64,000 nucleotides of DNA from Arthrobacter sp. zg-Y820 (GTDB lineage Bacteria > Actinomycetota > Actinomycetes > Actinomycetales > Micrococcaceae), in the NCBI RefSeq assembly GCF_030142155.1, contig NZ_CP126247.1:1984001-2048000 (forward strand), written 5' to 3'. Made by a program: the position numbers and the translations under genes. The notes under the pieces are model-generated. The model was given only the letters and a program-made list of their open reading frames with translations, did no database searches and was not told the DNA's origin. How positions within the stretch are numbered: position 1 is the first letter of the stretch; each line of letters begins with the position of its first letter. This document shows positions 29,148-37,139 of this stretch, piece after piece.

Positions 29148-30140
29148 TTAGCGGTGCTGCCGGCTGGCTTCCGAGTGGTTGGCGCCGGATGCGGGGAGTC
29201 GCCGCCGCACCGGAAGGATGAGAACCAGCAGCCCGGCCAGGACAAGCGCCGCACCCGTCCAGCCCGCCGGGATCAGGCGCTCGCCGACAATGACGACGGC
29301 AAGCACCGCCGCCACCACCGGCTCCGCCAGCGAGATGGCGGTCGCCGTACTGGGCAGGACCCGGGCCAGGCCCCAGCCGAAGAACAGATAGCCGGCAAAC
29401 ATCGGCACCAGCGCCAGGTAAAGACCCACAGCCGCGGTGGTCCCGGAGGCCAGCAGCGGGGCACCGGTCAGCGCGAGGACCGGCATCAGCAGGAGCCCGC
29501 CGGTGCCGAAGGTCGCTCCCATCGCCGCACGGGACGGGATTCCCCGATTCATCAGCCGGTGAGCGGTCCAGGAATACAGCGCGTAGGTGGCACCCGCCAC
29601 CAGCCCCAGCAGGACGCCGGCGACGACGGCGTCCGGTTGCCGTTCGCCGTCGTCGCCCGCTGCCGCCGTGGCCTCCGCCAGGCACAGCAGCACTGTTCCG
29701 GCGATCGCGACACCTGCTCCCGCCACCCAGCGAAGGGTCATCCGCCGGCCGTCAACGATGCGTTCGAGCACTGCCGAGGCCAGCGGAGCCGAACCGATGC
29801 TGACCACGGTGCCCACAGTGACTCCGGCCAGGTGCATCGATGAGTAAAAGGCCAGCGGATAGACCGCCACGGCGCCGCCGCCCAGGAGCACGGTCCAGCG
29901 GTGGGCGTGCAGGGAAAGGCGGGCGGCCCGGAGCAGGGGAACCGCGGTCACGGCTTGCAGCACCCCGCCGATTCCCATGGCGGCTGCGCCGATGGCCAGC
30001 GGACCGACATCCGGTGCGAAGGTCGCCGCTGTTCCGGTGGTGCCCCACAGCACCGATGCGGCCAGCACAAAGAGTGCCCCCAACATTGCGCTGCGGACCG
30101 GGGAAGGCTGGTGTCCGCGGGGCTCATTCATGCCTTCCAT
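29148..30140 (-). CDS. EamA (DMT) family transporter
   Basis: The 330-residue protein has ten predicted membrane helices in two EamA repeats, beginning with GALFVLAASVLWGTTGTAATF and with LAEPVVAAVLAVVIVGERL near the end of the second repeat. Drug/metabolite-type exporters of this group move amino acids or small metabolites; the substrate is unknown. Start choice is uncertain: ATG at 30140 and ATG at 30131 are in frame and neither has a well-spaced ribosome-binding site. It is 50 bases downstream of the dehydrogenase start and on the same strand, but it reads toward that gene and so could share its transcript. Confidence 0.88.
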   Translation of the reverse strand: MEGMNEPRGHQPSPVRSAMLGALFVLAASVLWGTTGTAATFAPDVGPLAIGAAAMGIGGVLQAVTAVPLLRAARLSLHAHRWTVLLGGGAVAVYPLAFYSSMHLAGVTVGTVVSIGSAPLASAVLERIVDGRRMTLRWVAGAGVAIAGTVLLCLAEATAAAGDDGERQPDAVVAGVLLGLVAGATYALYSWTAHRLMNRGIPSRAAMGATFGTGGLLLMPVLALTGAPLLASGTTAAVGLYLALVPMFAGYLFFGWGLARVLPSTATAISLAEPVVAAVLAVVIVGERLIPAGWTGAALVLAGLLVLILPVRRRLPASGANHSEASRQHR

Positions 30141-30229
30141 TCTGGCAGGCAGCTTCGGGCATCACGGCCGGCAGCCGGTCGGCGCCCCGGCCGGCCCTGA
30201 AGACGGACGGATTCACTTGGCAACAAGGG

Positions 30230-30266
30230 TTGACGCGCCGATGCCGTCAACCTAGGCTGACGGCAT
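30230..30266 (+). promoter_or_regulatory. Promoter with overlapping palindrome, probably leaderless transcript
   Basis: TTGACG (30230–30235) and TAGGCT (30253–30258) are separated by exactly 17 bases. The ATG at 30265 lies seven bases after the -10 box, so transcription should start at or near the start codon. A perfect 9-bp inverted repeat, ATGCCGTCA (30241–30249) and TGACGGCAT (30258–30266) with an 8-base spacer, covers the spacer, -10 and start codon. This looks like an operator for the HTH protein encoded immediately downstream. Confidence 0.72.
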
Positions 30267-30510
30267 GGAACCAGAAAGTGACCTCATCGGCAACGGAACA
30301 AGTCGGGATCCCGCCGTCGGGCTGCGTGCGGTGGCGGCTCTGCGGCGCTTGGTGGAGCAGCTGGAATTCCTTCAGGTGCAGAACGCCCGGAGGCAGGGCT
30401 GGTCGTGGGCGGAGATCGCCGCCGCCATCGGAGTTTCCAAACAGGCAGTGCACAAAAAACACGCGGGGCGCGTGGCAGTGTCCGCGGAGAGAGGAGAACA
30501 CGATGTTTGA
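30265..30510 (+). CDS. Small helix-turn-helix protein
   Basis: The 81-residue protein has a predicted N-terminal helix (AVGLRAVAALRRLVEQLEFLQVQNARRQG) followed by a helix-turn-helix (WSWAEIAAAIGVSKQAVHKKHAGR). It probably binds DNA as a dimer. Its gene overlaps the downstream Clp-N-domain gene by eight bases, so the two are coupled. The palindrome covering its own promoter and start codon suggests autoregulation. Similar HTH/Clp-N pairs are common in actinobacteria, but their physiological role is not established. No ribosome-binding site precedes the ATG, consistent with leaderless translation. Confidence 0.82.
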   Translation: MEPESDLIGNGTSRDPAVGLRAVAALRRLVEQLEFLQVQNARRQGWSWAEIAAAIGVSKQAVHKKHAGRVAVSAERGEHDV

Positions 30511-31057
30511 ACGTTTTTCACCGGCTGCCCGTGCGGCCGTGATTGGAGCACAGGAGCAGGCCAGGCAGCTGGGAGACCACGAAATTACCGCCGACCACCT
30601 TCTGCTCGGCATCCTTGACGGCGGGGACAATCCTGCCGCCAGGGCCCTGCACCGGCTCGGCATCGGGCATGATGCCGTGGCGCAGCGGGCCCAGGGGCTC
30701 GGGGCCGCCGACGCGCAGGCGCTCGAGGCCATTGGCGTGGATCTGGAAGCCATCCGCACAAGTGCTGAAGCCAGCTTCGGCCCCGGCGCCCTGGACCAGC
30801 CCCGGCATCGGCGTTCGGGCCTGCTGGGCCGGCGCAGCGGAGGACACATTCCGTTTACCGCTTCGGCCAAGGCGGTCCTGGAGCAGTCCCTGCGGCAGGC
30901 CATTGCCTTGGGGGACAAAGTCATTGGTGCCGAGCACCTCCTGCTGGGGATGGTGGCCGGGGACAACGACCAGGCAGCACGCACGCTCAGGGCCCTGGGC
31001 GCCGAGCCCGCCCGGGTGCGGTCCGAAGTACTCCGGGAGCTCGGACGGGCCGCCTAG
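30503..31057 (+). CDS. Clp N-terminal repeat domain protein
   Basis: The 184-residue protein has two Clp-N (double Clp repeat) motifs: FSPAARAAVIGAQEQARQLG with ITADHLLLGILDGG, and FTASAKAVLEQSLRQAIALG with IGAEHLLLGMVAGDN. It has no AAA+ ATPase domain, unlike ClpC or ClpB. It may act as an adaptor or decoy that binds Clp substrates or arginine-tagged proteins. AGAGGAG lies 8 bases before the ATG at 30503. It is the second gene of an operon with the small HTH regulator. It is followed by a strong perfect hairpin. Confidence 0.88.
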   Translation: MFERFSPAARAAVIGAQEQARQLGDHEITADHLLLGILDGGDNPAARALHRLGIGHDAVAQRAQGLGAADAQALEAIGVDLEAIRTSAEASFGPGALDQPRHRRSGLLGRRSGGHIPFTASAKAVLEQSLRQAIALGDKVIGAEHLLLGMVAGDNDQAARTLRALGAEPARVRSEVLRELGRAA

Positions 31058-31095
31058 GGGCGGGCGGCGGCGTCGGGCGGCTAGGGTCGGGCGCA

Positions 31096-31130
31096 GCCTA
31101 GGGTCCGCCGTCGGGCGGCGGACCCTAGGC
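31096..31130. terminator. Perfect 15-bp hairpin downstream of the Clp-N gene
   Basis: GCCTAGGGTCCGCCG (31096–31110) pairs perfectly with 31116–31130 around a TCGGG loop. No T tract follows, so a Rho-independent mechanism is uncertain. Its position between convergent genes suggests bidirectional termination or transcript stabilisation. Surrounding sequence is rich in related CTAGG/GGGC repeats. Confidence 0.6.
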
Positions 31131-31174
31131 TGAACCCAACCCGAACGGGCCCAACCCGACTAGGCCCAACCAGG

Positions 31175-31777
31175 TTAGGCCCGGGTTGCCCGGTTCCGGG
31201 CTGCCCGGGCCAGGACCCGGGCAGCGGCAAAGGCGGCGGCGGCGGCCAGGATCCACGGTCCGGCCACGAACACCGGCGCCAGCGCCTGTCCCTTGAGATC
31301 TGCGCGCTTCTTGCCGAATCGGGAGGAAATTCCGTGACGGGTGAACTCGCTCAGGATCCCGGTTTCGGTGAGGGGATTGTCCGGGTGCAGGGTGAGGAAG
31401 GAACGCAGGTGGCTGCCGCCGGCGTCGACCCGGTCTGCGGCGATCAGGATGAGCCAGTGGGCCGCCCGCGCCTCACTGTATTTGTAGGCATAGCGGCGCA
31501 TTGAACCCGACAGGCCCTTCAACGGAACGGAGGTGCCGAACACGGGGGTCAGGAACTGGTGCTCGATGGAACGTTCGCGCGGCTGCCTTTCCTCCTGCCG
31601 TTCCGGGAAGTCCCAGTGTGCGCCTGTCGGCAGGTCCATCCGTTCCTTCGGGACAGAGGGCCGGTCGCCGGGATCCAGATCGGCGCCCCAGCCGGGGATG
31701 CGCTGCCGCAACTGATCACTGCTGACTTTTCGCTGTCCCTGTCCGGCGAGATACGGCGTGCTCGGTGTTTCGGACAT
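31175..31777 (-). CDS. Hypothetical protein with C-terminal membrane helix
   Basis: The 200-residue protein has a hydrophilic N-terminal half (DPGDRPSVPKERMDLPTGAHWDFPERQEERQPRE) and a basic central domain (SGSMRRYAYKYSEARAAHWLILIAADRVDAGGSHLRS). It ends in a single membrane segment (VFVAGPWILAAAAAFAAARVLARAARN). It begins 13 bases after the zinc alcohol dehydrogenase gene on the same strand, so it is probably in the same operon. The family is not recognised. A membrane-tethered accessory protein is the most that can be inferred. Confidence 0.75.
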   Translation of the reverse strand: MSETPSTPYLAGQGQRKVSSDQLRQRIPGWGADLDPGDRPSVPKERMDLPTGAHWDFPERQEERQPRERSIEHQFLTPVFGTSVPLKGLSGSMRRYAYKYSEARAAHWLILIAADRVDAGGSHLRSFLTLHPDNPLTETGILSEFTRHGISSRFGKKRADLKGQALAPVFVAGPWILAAAAAFAAARVLARAARNRATRA

Positions 31778-31790
31778 TGTTTCCTCGCCT

Positions 31791-32939
31791 TCAGTACGCG
31801 CTGGGGATCAGGAGCGGCTTGATGCAGTTATCGAGCTTGGCGGAGAACATGTGATAGCCCTCCGCTGCATGCTCCAGGGGTATGCGGTGCGTGATGATGT
31901 CGCTGGGTTTGAGGTAGCCGCTGCGGAGGTGCTCAAAGAGCCGCGGCCACTGCCGCTTGACCGGACACTGGTTCATCCGCAGGGTCAGGCCCTTGTTCAG
32001 GGCGTCACCGAATTTCACCGCGCTGAAAATGGGGCCGTAGGCGCCCACCACTGACACCGTGCCTGCCTTGCGCACCGAGTCAATCGCCCAGTTCAGGGCC
32101 ACCGGCGACCCGCCCTGCAGCTTCAGCTGAGAGGCAGTGACGTTCTGGAGGAAGCTGCCGTCCGCCTCAGCCCCGGCCGCATCGATCACCACATCGGCAC
32201 CGAGGTAATCGGTGGTCTTCTTCATTTCCACCACGATGTCCTCGTACTCGGCAAAGTTCCAGGTCTCCGCGTGCGCAAAAGTGCGGGCCTTCTCCAGCCG
32301 GTATTCCAGGTGATCGACGACGATGACCCGGCCGGCGCCCATGAGCCAGGACGACTTGGCCGCAAACAGCCCCACCGGGCCGGCACCGAAGACGACGACG
32401 GTGTCGCCTTCGCTGATACCACCCAGCTGGGCACCGAAGTATCCGGTGGGGAGGGCATCAGTAAGCAGCACCGCGTCTTCTTCGTCCATCCAGTCCGGAA
32501 TCAGCGTGGGTCCCACATCCGCGAACGGGACCCGCACAAATTCGGCTTGGCCGCCGTCGTACCCGCCGCAGGTGTGGGAGTACCCGTAGATGCCACCGAC
32601 TGCGGTGGCGTTCGGGTTCACGTTGTGGCAGTTGGAGTAGAGCCCGCGCTCGCAGAAGTAGCACGATCCGCAGTAGATGTTGAAGGGAACCATGACCCGG
32701 TCGCCGACGCTCAGGTGCTCCACCGAGGAGCCAACCTCATGGACCACCCCCACAAACTCGTGCCCAAAGGTGGTCCCCACCCGGGTATCCGGCATCATGC
32801 CGTGATAGAGGTGCAGGTCAGATCCGCAGATCGCGGACGCTGTCACACGCACAATGGCGTCATTGGGATGTTCAATCCGCGGGATGTCCTTTTCTTCGAC
32901 CCGGACCTTGTACGGTCCGCGGTACACCATTGACCTCAT
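31791..32939 (-). CDS. Zinc-dependent alcohol dehydrogenase (formaldehyde-dehydrogenase-like)
   Basis: The 382-residue MDR-family enzyme has catalytic-zinc residues in SAICGSDLHLYHG and FGHEFVG, the structural-zinc quartet in CGSCYFCERGLYSNC, and the Rossmann motif VVVFGAGPVGLFAAK. The long C-terminal domain (PLEHAAEGYHMFSAKLDNCIKPLL) is typical of the glutathione-independent formaldehyde dehydrogenase group. The ATG at 32939 follows GGGGAG; a frame extending to 32993 was rejected. It likely oxidises an alcohol or aldehyde with NAD(P)+. It may form an operon with the membrane protein at 31175. Confidence 0.9.
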   Translation of the reverse strand: MRSMVYRGPYKVRVEEKDIPRIEHPNDAIVRVTASAICGSDLHLYHGMMPDTRVGTTFGHEFVGVVHEVGSSVEHLSVGDRVMVPFNIYCGSCYFCERGLYSNCHNVNPNATAVGGIYGYSHTCGGYDGGQAEFVRVPFADVGPTLIPDWMDEEDAVLLTDALPTGYFGAQLGGISEGDTVVVFGAGPVGLFAAKSSWLMGAGRVIVVDHLEYRLEKARTFAHAETWNFAEYEDIVVEMKKTTDYLGADVVIDAAGAEADGSFLQNVTASQLKLQGGSPVALNWAIDSVRKAGTVSVVGAYGPIFSAVKFGDALNKGLTLRMNQCPVKRQWPRLFEHLRSGYLKPSDIITHRIPLEHAAEGYHMFSAKLDNCIKPLLIPSAY

Positions 32940-33020
32940 CTGTCTCCCCGGTTTCGAAGCATGCTGCTTTTGAAAGCCCCCTGATGGATTCACCAGACTG
33001 CCTCCCCGGGCGGGAAGTCG

Positions 33021-33347
33021 TCAAGGGTGGCCAGCTGACGATTCCCTATCGTCTCCGATGGGCGAGGGCAGCTTGCGTGCCTCTGCTGCCGCCGGGGGAG
33101 TTGAGGTGAGGAGCTCGCTGTAGACAGCTGCCGCATCGGCCACCGGCCGCAGCTCTCTCCGCACCGATTGCCCGCGTGCCACCGCAAGGATCAGGCGCAC
33201 CGTCAAACCCACGGCGAGCGCGCCCCAGAAGCAGGTCAGCAACAGGTTCACCACCACAGCGGCGTCCCGGCCCGCCGCCGTCAGCCCCACGACGACGAGC
33301 AAAGCGGCCGCCCCGAGGACCAACGCCAGACTTCCGATTCTCCGCAT
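33021..33347 (-). CDS. Small two-helix membrane protein
   Basis: The 108-residue protein has two predicted membrane helices (SLALVLGAAALLVVVGLTAAG and VVVNLLLTCFWGALAVGLTVRLIL) and a hydrophilic C-terminal tail. AGGGGGTGCAGGT precedes the ATG at 33347. No family is recognised. It is divergent from the ArsR-type regulator gene, with about 113 bases between the two starts; an operator-like repeat lies in that gap. Confidence 0.6.
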   Translation of the reverse strand: MRRIGSLALVLGAAALLVVVGLTAAGRDAAVVVNLLLTCFWGALAVGLTVRLILAVARGQSVRRELRPVADAAAVYSELLTSTPPAAAEARKLPSPIGDDRESSAGHP

Positions 33348-33443
33348 ACCTGCACCCCCTTTCTGCAGAGGGTACGTCACGACAGCGGCCGTGTGCCCGG
33401 CCGCCGCCGCCCCTCCCAGCTGGGCACTCCTAAACATCCCTTG

Positions 33444-33459
33444 CTAAAGCGTTCTTTAG
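33444..33459. promoter_or_regulatory. Inverted repeat immediately before the ArsR-type gene
   Basis: CTAAAG and CTTTAG form a perfect inverted repeat with a CGTT spacer. It ends one base before the ATG at 33461. An ArsR-type regulator commonly represses its own promoter by binding such a site, so this is a candidate autoregulatory operator. If that ATG is used, the transcript would be nearly leaderless. Confidence 0.5.
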
Positions 33460-33460
33460 A

Positions 33461-34120
33461 ATGCGCACTGTGGGCATGATTCCTGCCCCGAACGACAACA
33501 GCGATGCCTCCGGCCCCGACAGCCCCTCTACCTCGCGTACGGGGACCTATGCGGCGCGGGCCGGGGAGGAGGTCATCGCGGATCCAATCCGCATCAGGGC
33601 CCTGGCCCATCCGCTGCGGCTTGAGCTGCTGGACTTTTTGGACGACGTTGAGCAGGCAACGGCAACAGAGTGCGCAGCGGCGACAGGTGAATCCGTTGCC
33701 AGCTGCTCCTATCACCTGCGCATGCTGGCCAGGCACGGCTACATCGAACAGGCCGGCAGGACGGGCCGGGAGAAGCCGTGGAAGGTTCTGTCCCGGGGGA
33801 GATCCCATGTGCCCGACCGAAGCATCCCCGGCTCAGTGCATGCACTCTCCACAATGGCGGCCATCCATGTGAACCGGCAGCTGGACCGCATCCAGTCCTG
33901 GCTCCGCCGCGCGCCCCAGCTGCCCTTTGAGGACATGGACGTGGCAACCATCTCCAACTCCAGCTTTTATGCCACTCACGAGGAAATCCGAAAGCTGCGC
34001 GATGACTTGATCCGGATGGGCGGCCGGGCGCAGCCGGGCAACAGTCTGCACCCGCGGGCGGCAGCGCATGAGCCCCACAGCTTCCGGATCCTCCGTCACC
34101 GATATTGGCACCAACCGTGA
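33461..34120 (+). CDS. ArsR-type winged-helix transcriptional regulator
   Basis: The 219-residue protein has an ArsR-like winged helix between about residues 36 and 105: ADPIRIRALAHPLRLELLDFL followed by ATATECAAATGESVASCSYHLRMLARHGYIEQ. The tail is longer than in classical ArsR and lacks clear Cys metal ligands, so it belongs to the helix_turn_helix_20/DUF group that usually controls efflux. It overlaps the downstream MFS gene by 53 bases in another frame, indicating co-expression. ATGs at 33461 and 33476 are both possible. Confidence 0.88.
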   Translation: MRTVGMIPAPNDNSDASGPDSPSTSRTGTYAARAGEEVIADPIRIRALAHPLRLELLDFLDDVEQATATECAAATGESVASCSYHLRMLARHGYIEQAGRTGREKPWKVLSRGRSHVPDRSIPGSVHALSTMAAIHVNRQLDRIQSWLRRAPQLPFEDMDVATISNSSFYATHEEIRKLRDDLIRMGGRAQPGNSLHPRAAAHEPHSFRILRHRYWHQP

Positions 34121-35321
34121 GGCCCTCAGTCTCCCGGCGTTCCGTCGTCTGGCCCTGGCCTGGCTGTTCTCCAACTTCGGTGACTCCGTCCTGTACCTGA
34201 CGGCGGCGATTTGGGTCAAACAACTCACGGGCAGCGACGCGGCCGCCGGTTTGGTCTTCGCCGCACTGGGGTTGCCGGCGCTCCTGTCTCCGCTGACCGG
34301 AAGGCTCGCTGACCGGTACCGCCGCAAGCCCCTGGTGATCATCAACAACATCTGCGCTGCCGCCGTCGTCCTGGTCCTGCTCGCCGTCCGCGATGCCGAT
34401 CAGCTGTGGCTGGTCTACGCGGTGGTCTTCGTCTATGCGAACTCGTCCTATGTCACCGCTGCGGCGCAGTCCGGCCTGCTCCGCGATCTGCTGGCGGACC
34501 GGCTCCTGGCGCCGGCCAACGGCATCCTCAGCAGCATTGACCAGGGCCTGCGGATTGTCTCACCGTTGCTGGGCGCCGGCATGCTGGCGCTGTGGGGCAT
34601 GGAATCCGTGGTGCTGCTCGCATGCGGGTGCTTTGTGGTGGCCGCAGGCATACTCACCACTCTGCGGATCAAGGAGTCGGTTTTCACGGAGGATGGCGAA
34701 GAGACCTTCTGGCAGAGCACGACGGCGGGGTTCCGCTTCCTGGCCCGCCACCCGCTGCTTCGACCGGCGCTCGTCACCATGTCCATTGCGGTTGGCGCTG
34801 TGGGAGTCATCAATGTGACCATTTTCGCCACCACTGAGCAGGGCCTGGGACAGCCACCTGAGTTCCTCAGCGTACTGCTTGGCGTGCAGGGGGCGATGTC
34901 AGTCCTTGGGGGCCTTGCTGCTTCCCGGGTAATCCGCAGGTTTGGCATCCGGACCACGATCGCTTTTTCCGTGGCAGTGCTGGCTGTGGGCGTCCTCCTG
35001 ACGGCGTCGCCCTCGCTGCCGGTTGTTTTCGGCGGCACGGTATTGCTGGGTATCAGTGCTCCCTGGGCAGTCATCCCCTTTGTCACGCTGCGCCAGCGCG
35101 AAACGCCCGCCCGAATGCAGGGCAGGACTGCGGCAGCAACACATGTGGTTCTCAATGTTCCCCAGGTAGCTGTATCGATGGCAGCGGCGGCGGTGATCGG
35201 CGTTGTCGACTACCGTGTGCTGATTGCAGCGACAGCGGCCGTGTGCCTGGCGGCCGTACTGCCACTGCTGAGCCCGCGGACCCGCGCGGAGGCGGCTACG
35301 GAGGGAACTTCGGGGCCATAG
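34068..35321 (+). CDS. MFS transporter (enterobactin/multidrug exporter-like)
   Basis: The 417-residue protein has twelve predicted helices and the loop-2/3 motif GRLADRYRRKPLVIINN. It starts FRRLALAWLFSNFGDSVLYLTAAIWV and continues through GVQGAMSVLGGLAASRVIRRFG. This matches the EntS/MFS_3 type of export protein. It is coupled to the ArsR-type regulator by a 53-base overlap, so the two probably form a small efflux operon that responds to a toxic compound. The substrate cannot be deduced. Confidence 0.88.
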   Translation: MSPTASGSSVTDIGTNREALSLPAFRRLALAWLFSNFGDSVLYLTAAIWVKQLTGSDAAAGLVFAALGLPALLSPLTGRLADRYRRKPLVIINNICAAAVVLVLLAVRDADQLWLVYAVVFVYANSSYVTAAAQSGLLRDLLADRLLAPANGILSSIDQGLRIVSPLLGAGMLALWGMESVVLLACGCFVVAAGILTTLRIKESVFTEDGEETFWQSTTAGFRFLARHPLLRPALVTMSIAVGAVGVINVTIFATTEQGLGQPPEFLSVLLGVQGAMSVLGGLAASRVIRRFGIRTTIAFSVAVLAVGVLLTASPSLPVVFGGTVLLGISAPWAVIPFVTLRQRETPARMQGRTAAATHVVLNVPQVAVSMAAAAVIGVVDYRVLIAATAAVCLAAVLPLLSPRTRAEAATEGTSGP

Positions 35322-35344
35322 GGCTGCCCGCTGGGATGCGATCA

Positions 35345-35360
35345 TCGAACAGGTGTTCGA
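35345..35360. promoter_or_regulatory. Perfect actinobacterial LexA (SOS) box, orphan
   Basis: TCGAACAGGTGTTCGA is a perfect match to the actinobacterial SOS box TCGAAC-N4-GTTCGA. It lies between the ends of two convergent genes (MFS at 35321 and HNH endonuclease at 35481), so it does not precede any credible start. It may drive a small untracked transcript or be left over from a lost SOS gene. Confidence 0.7.
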
Positions 35361-35480
35361 TCAATCAGCGGTGTGTGTTCCGAGGTGCTTTCCACGGGGA
35401 CGGCACTCGACACGGGGCACTCCTGCGCTCGCCGCCAGTTTGCCAGTTGCCAGGCGCTCGCTGATCATCTCAACCAGCCG

Positions 35481-37133
35481 CTAAGTCATTCCGAGTGGCC
35501 ATATCCGTTGATGGTCCCTGTCGGTCGTCGTGGCGCTAATGACCGGTACACATGACCAGTGGGCGTCCGCGTCAGCACAGGGTGCCGCCCCAAGTACTGG
35601 AGGGTGGCCGTGAACGCTCCGGTTGCCGGTATGGACGGTAGGGGCGGCGTCCCCGGCGCCGTCAGTGACCACCTTGGCTTGATTGCATGCCACGCACAGC
35701 CCCTGAATATTCTCCGCCCTGGTGAGACCGCCCTCTCGGAAGGGACGGATATGGTCATAGTGCCGGATTGGTGCACCGCACCACGGCATCCGGCAGACCT
35801 GGTCACGGGCAGCGATCAGCCGGGCCAGACCGTCGGGCACCAGCCGCGCCCGGGAGTCCATGCCGGTGAGCCGGCCGGTGTCGGGAGCGACATAGAGACG
35901 GCGGAGCCAAACCTCAGTTTGCGGATCCGGGCGAAGCGGCTTCCTGCCCCAGCCGGCATTGTTGCCCGCTGCCCCAGCTGCACCGCCCGGATCATCCTCA
36001 TCGGATGCATTGTCCGCATCGCCGGGTGACTTATCCCCGCCGGGCCGGGAGCCGCGGACGAGATCCCGCGCCCACTGTGCCGGCACCGTTCCATAGCCGT
36101 TCAGCACTGCAGGTTCAGCCCCATCGGGAACAAGACTTGCGGAATCTCCGCCTGAACGGCCCCCAGTCATCTCGTTGCCGGCTGCGGCTCCAGCATTTGC
36201 GGCGGGTGCGACATGGCTGGCAGCGGATCTGCTGCTCTTTCCGGCCTTGGCTGGACGGAAGCCGGAGATGGGAATGAGTCCGTGCAGCATCGTCCGATCC
36301 GTCATGATCAGCTGCACCTCAATTCGTGCATCCTCGGCCCGGGCCTGCCCGGTCACCCGTTCGACCAGTGTGTCCACCATGATCTGGCCTCGCCCCCGCG
36401 GATCTCCGGACGCACGCAGCCGGTCAGCCTCCCGCGACAGGGCAGCATAGACGCCAACACCCTGAGTCACGGGCAGCAAGCCGGTCAGATAGGTCATGGT
36501 GTCAGGTGCAGGGCGACAAGAGACATACCGTTCCGAGACGGCCTTTGCGGCACGGTTAACCACACTGTGCGGATCCAGGCCATAGGAGAGGGCCTTGACC
36601 CTGGCGATCAGCTTCGCATCCCCGAGCTGTTCAAGCTCGGCGAGGTTTCCGGCGATCTGCTCGTCCACACACTGCCGGTCCGGCAGGCTGAGGCAGGCCG
36701 TTTCCCGTACGAGGATCGTGGCCCGATATTCACTGATCGCCCCTTGGGAGAGGGCATTCAAGGTATGGGGCATCTCGGTGGTGAGGATTCTCGCCAAGCC
36801 CAGCAGCTGGGTTCCGCGGCGGGGAGACTCCCGCCGAGCCAACCCGATCTGAGAGCCAATTCCCCGGCCGAGCTGATCAGCCTTCAGCCCGGCGCGGGCC
36901 TGGGAGCGACGGCTCGAGGCATCGAACGCCGCCGTTGCGCGTGCCTGCGCTGCCGCGACCGCTGACTTCAGGTCTTCCAGGGCACGGATTTCGTCGATCA
37001 GCCGGGCCCGCTCAGCAGCCTCCAGATCCACCAGCGCAGGGCCGGAACCTGCTGCGGCTCCCAATACGCGCTCGCTTACGTCTGTGAATCCAGTGCTTCG
37101 GTTGCCGCCTTCGGCAGCTCGAGAGTAGTACAT
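35481..37133 (-). CDS. DUF222/HNH endonuclease (13E12-type)
   Basis: The 550-residue protein has a long alpha-helical DUF222 domain (ERARLIDEIRALEDLKSAVAAAQARATAAFD onward). A low-complexity linker rich in Ala, Gly and Asp follows. The C-terminal HNH motif is CRMPWCGAPIRHYDHIRPFREGGLTRAENIQGLCVACNQ. The family, known as 13E12 repeat proteins in mycobacteria, is abundant in actinobacteria, and several members are LexA-controlled. The start at 37133 lies inside a LexA-like box, as seen for mycobacterial homologues; an alternative ATG is at 37160. No SD is present, so translation may be leaderless. Whether it cuts self, phage or damaged DNA is unknown. Confidence 0.88.
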   Translation of the reverse strand: MYYSRAAEGGNRSTGFTDVSERVLGAAAGSGPALVDLEAAERARLIDEIRALEDLKSAVAAAQARATAAFDASSRRSQARAGLKADQLGRGIGSQIGLARRESPRRGTQLLGLARILTTEMPHTLNALSQGAISEYRATILVRETACLSLPDRQCVDEQIAGNLAELEQLGDAKLIARVKALSYGLDPHSVVNRAAKAVSERYVSCRPAPDTMTYLTGLLPVTQGVGVYAALSREADRLRASGDPRGRGQIMVDTLVERVTGQARAEDARIEVQLIMTDRTMLHGLIPISGFRPAKAGKSSRSAASHVAPAANAGAAAGNEMTGGRSGGDSASLVPDGAEPAVLNGYGTVPAQWARDLVRGSRPGGDKSPGDADNASDEDDPGGAAGAAGNNAGWGRKPLRPDPQTEVWLRRLYVAPDTGRLTGMDSRARLVPDGLARLIAARDQVCRMPWCGAPIRHYDHIRPFREGGLTRAENIQGLCVACNQAKVVTDGAGDAAPTVHTGNRSVHGHPPVLGAAPCADADAHWSCVPVISATTTDRDHQRIWPLGMT

Positions 37134-37139
37134 GCGTTC
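37128..37139 (-). promoter_or_regulatory. LexA-like box at the HNH endonuclease start
   Basis: On the minus strand GAACGCATGTAC matches the LexA core GAAC-N4-GTTC with one substitution. The ATG of the endonuclease lies within it. Family knowledge that 13E12 genes are SOS-induced supports this assignment, but the mismatch leaves room for doubt. Confidence 0.5.

Noticed and set aside
31060..31190. Possible CRISPR-like or repeat array near the Clp-N gene
   Set aside because: The repeated CTAGG/GGGCC words are irregular and explained by one hairpin and low complexity; there are no regular spacers.
35373..35555. 60-codon frame just after the orphan SOS box
   Set aside because: It has no SD and no recognisable domain and overlaps the end of the HNH gene; it is kept only as a possibility in the finding on the box.
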